A DNA stretch of 5,513 nt, taken from Candidatus Njordarchaeota archaeon (GTDB lineage Archaea > Thermoproteota > JANJXX01 > Panguiarchaeales > Panguiarchaeaceae). Positions within the stretch are counted from its first letter, which is position 1; every line of letters starts with the position of its first letter. The notes below the pieces were generated by a model. The model was not told the DNA's origin, searched no databases, and saw only the letters and a list, made by a program, of their open reading frames with translations. Positions 1 through 4,126 of this stretch are shown here, in pieces. A program made the translations under genes and the position numbers. The DNA is taken from assembly GCA_029855985.1 (NCBI GenBank), contig JAGSHR010000193.1, forward strand, positions 1 through 5,513. The letters are read 5' to 3'.

Positions 1-275
1 ACTGCCTGAAGAATCCAGATATTGAGATAGAGGAGGGAGAGATAGTCGTAACGGATGTATCTTTTTTGACTCCTCAGAAGCTCCAGATATTGGAGGCCGT
101 TAAGAGGTTCAAGCCCAAGTCTATAAGGGAGTTGGCGGAAAAGATTGGAAGGGATGTAAAAAATGTTTACTTGGACTTGAAAGAGCTTGAAAGAATCGGT
201 TTAATCGAGTTAAAACCTCACGGAAGAGCTAAAAAGGTAGAATTGAAGTTTAATCAAATCGTAATCGCTATTTAA
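1..275 (+). CDS. Winged-helix DNA-binding protein, HVO_A0114-like (5' end outside window)
   Basis: Probable transcriptional regulator or antitoxin-type DNA-binding protein. A TTG at 66 could start a 69-residue protein, but the same frame stays open leftwards to base 3, adding at least 21 residues (CLKNPDIEIEEGEIVV and so on). TTG 66 has no good ribosome binding site at the right distance, so I treat the gene as truncated by the window edge. The first complete codon is at 3 and the stop TAA is at 273-275. The core runs LTPQKLQILEAV, then a helix-turn-helix (SIRELAEKIGRDVKNVYLDL), then a basic wing (KPHGRAKKVEL) and a final strand. This order matches my knowledge of the archaeal HVO_A0114 family (about 100-130 aa), some members of which sit beside TumE-like toxin genes; no toxin gene is visible here. 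The gene converges on the operon to its right with a 2-nt gap. The family assignment is from memory of motifs, not a search. Confidence 0.85.
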   Translation, partial: CLKNPDIEIEEGEIVVTDVSFLTPQKLQILEAVKRFKPKSIRELAEKIGRDVKNVYLDLKELERIGLIELKPHGRAKKVELKFNQIVIAI

Positions 276-282
276 CTTCAAT
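242..282. terminator. Inverted repeat across the convergent gene ends, possible two-way terminator
   Basis: Bases 242-254 and 270-282 pair at 12 of 13 positions: a perfect 9-bp outer stem (ATTGAAGTT / AACTTCAAT), one mismatch, three more pairs and a 15-nt loop. The repeat contains both stop codons of the convergent genes (273-275 on plus, 280-278 on minus). Only short T-runs follow on either strand, and archaeal termination depends mainly on T-tracts, so a role as terminator or 3'-end-stabilising hairpin is inference. Confidence 0.35.
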
Positions 283-601
283 AATGTTCCTGCATCCAAT
301 CGCTTGCTTTTTCGTATATTTCTGCAATTTCCATCCACTTTCTTTTTGTGCTTGGACTGAACTTGGGATTTTTAGCACCAGCTCTTGCCCTGTTAGCAGA
401 ATACTGTGTTGCTCTTAGAATTGTAAGCTTCCGTTTCTTTGACTTTGCATGCTTGAACAGATTCTCCAACTTTTTGCAAGCTTCTTTAGCACCTTTTATC
501 GACTCAAATGTAACTATGCGAGCTAAATCCTTGTGCTTAGGAGGTTTAAACAAATCTCCTTTCATCAAATTCCCTAAAGTCTTCCTAAATTTTTTAGCCA
601 T
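278..601 (-). CDS. Small, very basic protein of unknown function (107 aa), last gene of the operon
   Basis: Encodes MAKKFRKTLGNLMKG... with no membrane segment or signal peptide. It has roughly 28 Lys/Arg against 10 Asp/Glu. Residues about 33-75 look like a long basic helix with the cluster KSKKRKLTILRA and then SANRARAGAKNPKFSPSTK. Residues about 83-104 form a second amphipathic helix (TKRKWMEIAEIYEKASDWM). The charge suggests binding to DNA, RNA or acidic membrane surfaces; a virion nucleoprotein role is speculation. The ATG at 601-599 has a strong ribosome binding site, AAGGAGGG at 615-608, with a 7-nt spacer. The start overlaps the end of the short ORF upstream by 8 nt. The gene ends 2 nt from the convergent regulator. 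I do not recognise a named family. The coding call is strong; the function is unknown. Confidence 0.85.
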   Translation of the reverse strand: MAKKFRKTLGNLMKGDLFKPPKHKDLARIVTFESIKGAKEACKKLENLFKHAKSKKRKLTILRATQYSANRARAGAKNPKFSPSTKRKWMEIAEIYEKASDWMQEHY

Positions 602-689
602 AAGTAACCCTCCTTAACCAAATGAAAAACTCTTTCTCGTTCAAATCCTTAAACACAATCTCTCTAATCCTAACCAACCGCTCTACTAT
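594..689 (-). CDS. Probable 31-codon ORF with an ATA or internal TTG start
   Basis: Between the 59/62-aa gene and the basic-protein gene lies a frame reading (ATA)VERLVRIREIVFKD and then LNEKEFFIWLRRVTYG, followed by TAA at 596-594. It is rich in Glu, Arg, Ile, Val and Phe, like genuine peptides of this operon, and looks like one amphipathic helix. A perfect ribosome binding site, GGAGGTG at 700-694, sits a few bases before ATA 689-687 (6 nt from the GGAGG core), exactly where an ATG would be expected. That site serves no other useful start: the GTG inside it opens only 8 codons. The ORF overlaps the preceding stop (688-686) and runs 8 nt into the next gene, as its neighbours do. The alternative start is TTG at 677-675 (27 aa, spacing too long). 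ATA starts are rare, so it may be a decayed gene, a single-base change or sequencing error, or leaderless coding text. Confidence 0.45.
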   Translation of the reverse strand: MVERLVRIREIVFKDLNEKEFFIWLRRVTYG

Positions 690-865
690 TTTCCACCTCC
701 TTTCAAGATTTTTTCAGCTCTTTTCTCGAATTCAATCAAGTTACCATTTATTTTGCGTATTATTGCGATGATGTTTCCTTCCATTACTTTTTGATAGTTT
801 TCTATCACTTCTACGTTGAACAAATCTTCGTATCTGACCAGCTTACCCCCTATCTTCAGCAACAT
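686..865 (-). CDS. Small beta-rich protein of unknown function (59 aa; 62 aa if started at GTG 874)
   Basis: From the ATG at 865-863 the product begins MLLKIGGKLVRYEDLFNVEV, continues through IIAIIRKINGNLIEFEKRAE and ends KILKGGGK. The pattern is a short strand, a 'GGKLVRYED' turn, a Val/Ile strand, a second hydrophobic strand, 'NGNLIEFE' and a short helix. This resembles the many tiny phage and prokaryotic proteins of the form 'KINGK...V..I.....G..IEFE...AE.IL', whose function is generally unknown; the resemblance is by eye. There is no signal peptide or membrane helix. A GTG start at 874 is possible, but that GTG partly overlaps GAGGTG (877-872), which lies 6 nt before ATG 865 and makes the ATG the better choice. 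The stop TAG is at 688-686. The gene follows the 137-aa membrane protein by 10 nt and is translationally coupled to it. Confidence 0.75.
   Translation of the reverse strand: MLLKIGGKLVRYEDLFNVEVIENYQKVMEGNIIAIIRKINGNLIEFEKRAEKILKGGGK
694..700 (-). promoter_or_regulatory. Strong ribosome binding site with no ATG/GTG/TTG start at the right distance
   Basis: GGAGGTG on the minus strand is fully complementary to the archaeal 16S 3' end. It lies within the last codons of the 59/62-aa gene (encoding part of LKGGGK). The only in-frame continuation of useful length begins at ATA 689, so this site is the main argument for the 31-codon ORF. It could also be an accident of Gly codons. Confidence 0.5.
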
Positions 866-871
866 CCTCAC

Positions 872-877
872 CACCTC
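872..877 (-). promoter_or_regulatory. Ribosome binding site GAGGTG that decides the start at ATG 865
   Basis: GAGGTG at 877-872 overlaps the stop TGA (878-876) of the gene before and is 6 nt from ATG 865. Counting GTG 874 as the start would place the start inside this binding site. The same arrangement, differing in one base of the 15-mer, is found at 1292-1278. Confidence 0.65.
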
Positions 878-1280
878 AATCTCTCGTCTTGTATAGTAGA
901 TATAGCAACCCTGCGAAGCTGAATATGAACACCCACATGAGTATTATCTGAATTGGTTCCATGAATGGGCTGACGAAGTTCAGCACGGTAAGCAAAACTG
1001 ACAGTAGCATACTCATTACCGCTATGCCTTCGACGGACTTCGTCTTGAACCAAGTTAAACCTATCACAACCAGACAGAATGCGAACAAACCAAATCCGTG
1101 TGTTTCGGTTACAAGCATCTTTTCCACGGGTTTAAACATAGTTGTGTTGTTGCTCATAAGGCCCTTCAACCAACTAATTTGCTCGCTCATGTTTATGCTC
1201 ACGTTAGGCATCGAAGTGTTGAAATGAAAAGTCGGAGGGTTCGTGAAATTGTTAATGTTAACCTTAGTGAAATCGACCAT
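876..1280 (-). CDS. Membrane protein with sequon-rich N-terminal region and three helices (134 aa; 137 aa if started at GTG 1289)
   Basis: Numbered from GTG 1289, residues 1-64 are hydrophilic and Asn/Thr-rich with several N-X-S/T sequons (NFT, NTS, NMS, NNT). Three membrane helices follow at about 65-81 (GFGLFAFCLVVIGLTWF), 87-107 and 111-133, and a short basic tail KTRD. The positive-inside rule puts the tail in the cytoplasm or virion interior and the N-terminal region outside, without a cleaved signal peptide. This topology resembles the C-terminal anchor of the 736-aa protein two genes upstream. The preferred start is ATG 1280-1278, 6 nt after GAGGTG at 1292-1287. The gene starts 2 nt after the stop of the 126-aa gene. 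I recognise no family. A structural or envelope role, possibly as spike partner, is inferred from context; holin-like or pore activity is an alternative. Confidence 0.82.
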   Translation of the reverse strand: MVDFTKVNINNFTNPPTFHFNTSMPNVSINMSEQISWLKGLMSNNTTMFKPVEKMLVTETHGFGLFAFCLVVIGLTWFKTKSVEGIAVMSMLLSVLLTVLNFVSPFMEPIQIILMWVFIFSFAGLLYLLYKTRD

Positions 1281-1282
1281 TC

Positions 1283-1663
1283 TCACCACCTCACAGCTCT
1301 AAAACCTCTTATTACGTTATATACCGTTCCAGCAAAAGCTATTGCATTCATTACGTAAATGGGGAATACGAGTTCTGGGGGTAGTCCAAGCATTTCTATT
1401 GTCTTCTGAACGAGGAGTGGTGCTGAGATTAGCATTGTGAACACCAACAATAGTGAATTCTTGATTAGGTCGAGCATTATGCCTACATTTCCAAACAAAC
1501 TGTTGCTTTGATTGTTTAAAGCGTTAATCTGCGTTTGAATTTCGTTTTGAAGTTCATTCACATTTGTAAGCTGAGATACGTATGGATAGGCTGTAGTGTA
1601 TGAAGCAACTCCTATTGCAAGCGTTACGCAAAGGCAGAAGATGTAAATCTTGAAGAAGTTCAT
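1283..1663 (-). CDS. Membrane protein with about three helices (126 aa), unknown function
   Basis: Residues 4-24 (KIYIFCLCVTLAIGVAS) form a hydrophobic N-terminal segment that could be a signal anchor or cleavable signal. Residues about 30-60 are a polar Asn/Gln-rich stretch (NELQNEIQTQINALNNQSN) with heptad-like spacing and one sequon, compatible with a short extracellular coiled coil. Two more helices lie at about 68-86 and 99-118, and the end is basic (RGFRAVRW). ATG 1663 overlaps the stop of the spike-like gene in an ATGA junction and has GAGGTGA at 1676-1670, 6 nt upstream, so the start is well supported and translation is coupled to the spike. An outside polar loop between helices recalls small coat proteins of archaeal membrane-enveloped viruses, but I cannot assign it to any family. 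Confidence 0.82.
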   Translation of the reverse strand: MNFFKIYIFCLCVTLAIGVASYTTAYPYVSQLTNVNELQNEIQTQINALNNQSNSLFGNVGIMLDLIKNSLLLVFTMLISAPLLVQKTIEMLGLPPELVFPIYVMNAIAFAGTVYNVIRGFRAVRW

Positions 1664-3870
1664 GATGTCTCACCTCTCCGCAAGAAACTCAACCCAGTTA
1701 TGAATGCGGATACCGCAATCACAGGGTAGGGAACGTGAGGCGTTAAACCGCTCAAAACTCCAAATCCCAACAGTATGGTAGCTACAAGTAAAGCGAACGG
1801 CATGCTCGATTTAGTCCCTGCTAAAACGATACAACAAGCTCCCAGTATTATGAAAACTTCAGCAGGTAGTCTTAGCCATCCTGGAACTGGTATAGTTATG
1901 TTCGTGAAGTTTAACATAGTCTGGTTGGTTGAGAAGTTATATCCACCGCCGATACCGATATTGATGATGTAATAGTCTGAGGAGGGATAAAGCGTAAGGA
2001 CTTTCTCACCGTTGTTTATGTTTATTTCGTATGGTATAGTTTTGTTTGCCCAGAATACTACGCTCCCATAGCTATCTGTTGTTAGAGTAGTAGTATTACC
2101 GCTTGGATCTTTTATTACTACGGGTATGCCAGCACAAACGACCCCATTTTTGACTATTTGCAAGGTTACTGCGTGCTGTGGTGGATAAATTATTTCCTGT
2201 CTTTGCGGTTGTGGTGGAGGGGATTGAAGTTCTATTGTTACTGTTTGATTATCTTTGACATAGCATGTATAAGAGCCGAAATAAGTTTGACCACTTAAAT
2301 TAACGGTAGCTGAGAATGTATATTTGCCGAATGGTAGTTTTATATAACTACCATTGTAACGACCTTCCCAAACCTTGTTATAATCACTATCAAAGATTGT
2401 TAAATTGAAGTTTGAGATCACGTATCCATCTTTTTTAGCTATTATTTTAACACTATATAATTTTAGTAAATTAAAATTACACACTGCTGATCCGTTAATA
2501 TTTACAGTTTTATTCTGTGGTTTGTAGCCTGTTTTTTCTGCCGTAATAATATACGTTCCGTTTGTTATATTACAATGGTAATATCCAATGCTGTTAGTGT
2601 AGATTGTCGTGTTTCCTATTGTTATTTTGACGTTTTCAACTGGTTTAGCGGTGTATTCCTCGTATACCACTCCAGAGACTCCACTACTTTTACTCACCAA
2701 TACGATTGTCAAGTTTTCTAAATGTGTTGCATAGTATTTTACGCTAAAGTTATAGTATCCTGATTTTTCAGCTTTAATTGTATAAACTTGACCCATTGGC
2801 AAATTGAAGACTTTTACTATCCCGTCATCGTCTGATACGTATTCAATATCATCTATTTTTACAGTTGCTCCGCTAATAGTATTATTATTTTCATCGATAA
2901 CTTTTATAATTAAGTTTACATTGGAAGTCAAGTAAATATCGAAGTGGGTGTTGGGGCATCTAACGTCAAATTCACCGAGCTTGTAATTATCCTGCGAGTA
3001 CACTTTGATAGTATAGTTAGTTCCATCCTTCAATCCGCTAAAAATGTAATTTCCGTTATCATCCGTATACGTAAATCCTTCAAATGATCCACTACTTTTA
3101 TTATATAACCATACTTTAGCATTTGGATATGGCTTTTCGTCAAGATATATTGCCCCTTTTATCGTTCTGCCGTCTATTATACCGATATAATCGCACCACG
3201 ATGGGTATCCCCTCTTCAAAATAAGTTTAATCTTGATTGGAAATTTATTAGAAGGTATAGTATCAAGTGGCATGCCGTAATATGCTGTTCTAACATTCCC
3301 ATCTTTATCAATTATTTGAACCATTATATTAAAACCATCGAATACGATAACTTTACCAGCACATTCTTCATAGGTTAAGTTCCTACTTATAAGATCAGAT
3401 TCGGTATATGGATGGTAATATACATGTACGGTAAATCCACAAAACGCATTTGGTTTTCTAACTCCATACAATCCAACAGCATATGTATTTATATTATTCG
3501 GATCTACTAACCATCCAACTTGGGAGTCATATATGTATTCTAATTCCCCATTAGGTAATATAATAGCTATATATTTCGCACTATCTAAACAACTTACACT
3601 TATTCTTGTTATAAATACTTTGGTATAAAACCACCTTTCACCAGATATCCAAAAGTTCCACGATTCGAGATAGTTTGTTATATCATAATTTACATCGTTC
3701 CAAACCTTAGAGTCACAGACATAAACAGAACCCTGTGTTATTTCCCAGTTATTTAGATTATAGAAGTCTTCAAAAAATTCTGCTTTCACTTTTATTACTC
3801 CTACATTAAAGACTAAAAACAATATTAGCAAATGTATTAAAATAAATTTAGAACCTGAAAATCCTCTCAA
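1660..3870 (-). CDS. Spike-like surface glycoprotein: signal peptide, beta-sandwich repeats, three C-terminal membrane helices (736 aa)
   Basis: Likely exposed receptor-binding or adhesion protein. Residues 1-30 are a signal peptide ending KVKA|E. Residues about 31-222 open with FFEDFYNLNNWEITQGSVYV, typical of concanavalin/LamG-like jelly-roll domains. Carboxypeptidase-regulatory-like (transthyretin-type) repeats follow at about 236-314, 317-394, 397-468 and 470-548, with the usual 'T-D-x-x-G-x-Y-x-F' turns (TDDNGNYIF; TNSIGYYHC) and 'Y-x-I-x-A-E-K-x-G-Y'. A Pro/Gln linker lies at 550-558, a fifth sandwich at about 567-640 (TTDSYGSVVF), a sequon cluster at 645-659, and membrane helices at about 668-685, 690-709 and 713-730, with an inside tail RRGETS. 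About twenty N-X-S/T sequons and five Cys before residue 230 fit an exported glycoprotein. The TTG start at 3870-3868 has GGAGGTG at 3884-3878 and overlaps the preceding gene by 23 nt. The part coding for residues 1-550 is AT-rich. A cellular S-layer-type adhesin is the alternative to a viral spike. Confidence 0.9.
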   Translation of the reverse strand: MRGFSGSKFILIHLLILFLVFNVGVIKVKAEFFEDFYNLNNWEITQGSVYVCDSKVWNDVNYDITNYLESWNFWISGERWFYTKVFITRISVSCLDSAKYIAIILPNGELEYIYDSQVGWLVDPNNINTYAVGLYGVRKPNAFCGFTVHVYYHPYTESDLISRNLTYEECAGKVIVFDGFNIMVQIIDKDGNVRTAYYGMPLDTIPSNKFPIKIKLILKRGYPSWCDYIGIIDGRTIKGAIYLDEKPYPNAKVWLYNKSSGSFEGFTYTDDNGNYIFSGLKDGTNYTIKVYSQDNYKLGEFDVRCPNTHFDIYLTSNVNLIIKVIDENNNTISGATVKIDDIEYVSDDDGIVKVFNLPMGQVYTIKAEKSGYYNFSVKYYATHLENLTIVLVSKSSGVSGVVYEEYTAKPVENVKITIGNTTIYTNSIGYYHCNITNGTYIITAEKTGYKPQNKTVNINGSAVCNFNLLKLYSVKIIAKKDGYVISNFNLTIFDSDYNKVWEGRYNGSYIKLPFGKYTFSATVNLSGQTYFGSYTCYVKDNQTVTIELQSPPPQPQRQEIIYPPQHAVTLQIVKNGVVCAGIPVVIKDPSGNTTTLTTDSYGSVVFWANKTIPYEININNGEKVLTLYPSSDYYIINIGIGGGYNFSTNQTMLNFTNITIPVPGWLRLPAEVFIILGACCIVLAGTKSSMPFALLVATILLGFGVLSGLTPHVPYPVIAVSAFITGLSFLRRGETS

Positions 3871-4117
3871 AGGACTCCACCTCCATTGCCTTTCTGAAGG
3901 CCCATATAATCGTTATAACGATGAAAATGTAGGGAATCCAAGCAATAACGTAGGTGCTGAAATTCGCTAAATCTACAATTTCTTTACAGCCGATACTATT
4001 TCCGAACCAAATCGCCCATTGCTTTAGATAATTCCAAACGGGAAATATTGCAAACCAATATACTACACTGACCGCAATGATCGTCACGACCATTCTGAAA
4101 AATATTATAGCACTCAT
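3848..4117 (-). CDS. Small two-helix membrane protein (89 aa), unknown function
   Basis: Residues about 4-25 (IIFFRMVVTIIAVSVVYWFA) and 55-74 (TYVIAWIPYIFIVITIIWAF) are membrane helices. They are joined by an aromatic-rich loop of about 30 residues with one sequon (NFS) and a single Cys, and followed by a charged tail (RKAMEVESFERIFRF). The positive-inside rule predicts both ends inside and the loop outside. ATG 4117 follows GAGGTGAT at 4128-4121, which overlaps the upstream stop TGA (4129-4127). The 3' end overlaps the spike-like gene by 23 nt, so the two are very probably co-translated and may form a complex. Small two-helix proteins of this kind are common as major envelope proteins of archaeal spindle-shaped and pleomorphic viruses; that comparison is by topology only. 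Confidence 0.82.
   Translation of the reverse strand: MSAIIFFRMVVTIIAVSVVYWFAIFPVWNYLKQWAIWFGNSIGCKEIVDLANFSTYVIAWIPYIFIVITIIWAFRKAMEVESFERIFRF
3878..3884 (-). promoter_or_regulatory. Ribosome binding site supporting the TTG start of the spike-like gene
   Basis: GGAGGTG lies 7 nt before TTG 3870-3868, inside the 3' end of the 89-aa gene (within the codons for MEVESF). The signal peptide begins immediately after this TTG and no other start in this frame has comparable spacing, so the TTG is preferred. Confidence 0.7.
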
Positions 4118-4126
4118 ATCATCACC

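Noticed and set aside
31..40. AGGAGGGAGA at the left edge as a ribosome binding site
   Set aside because: It is about 28 nt before TTG 66, too far to act, and reads as Glu-Glu-Gly-Glu codons of the open frame.
66..275. Complete 69-aa regulator starting at TTG 66
   Set aside because: The frame continues to the window edge with family-like residues, and no suitable ribosome binding site lies 5-10 nt before the TTG.
348..617. 89-aa plus-strand reading frame opposite the basic protein gene
   Set aside because: Antisense of a gene with a strong ribosome binding site and coherent protein; its hydrophobic look comes from the complement of Lys/Glu codons.
868..1358. Other overlapping frames on both strands across the 137-aa membrane gene
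   Set aside because: They have no binding sites in register and mixed composition unlike neighbouring proteins; the membrane-protein frame explains the DNA.
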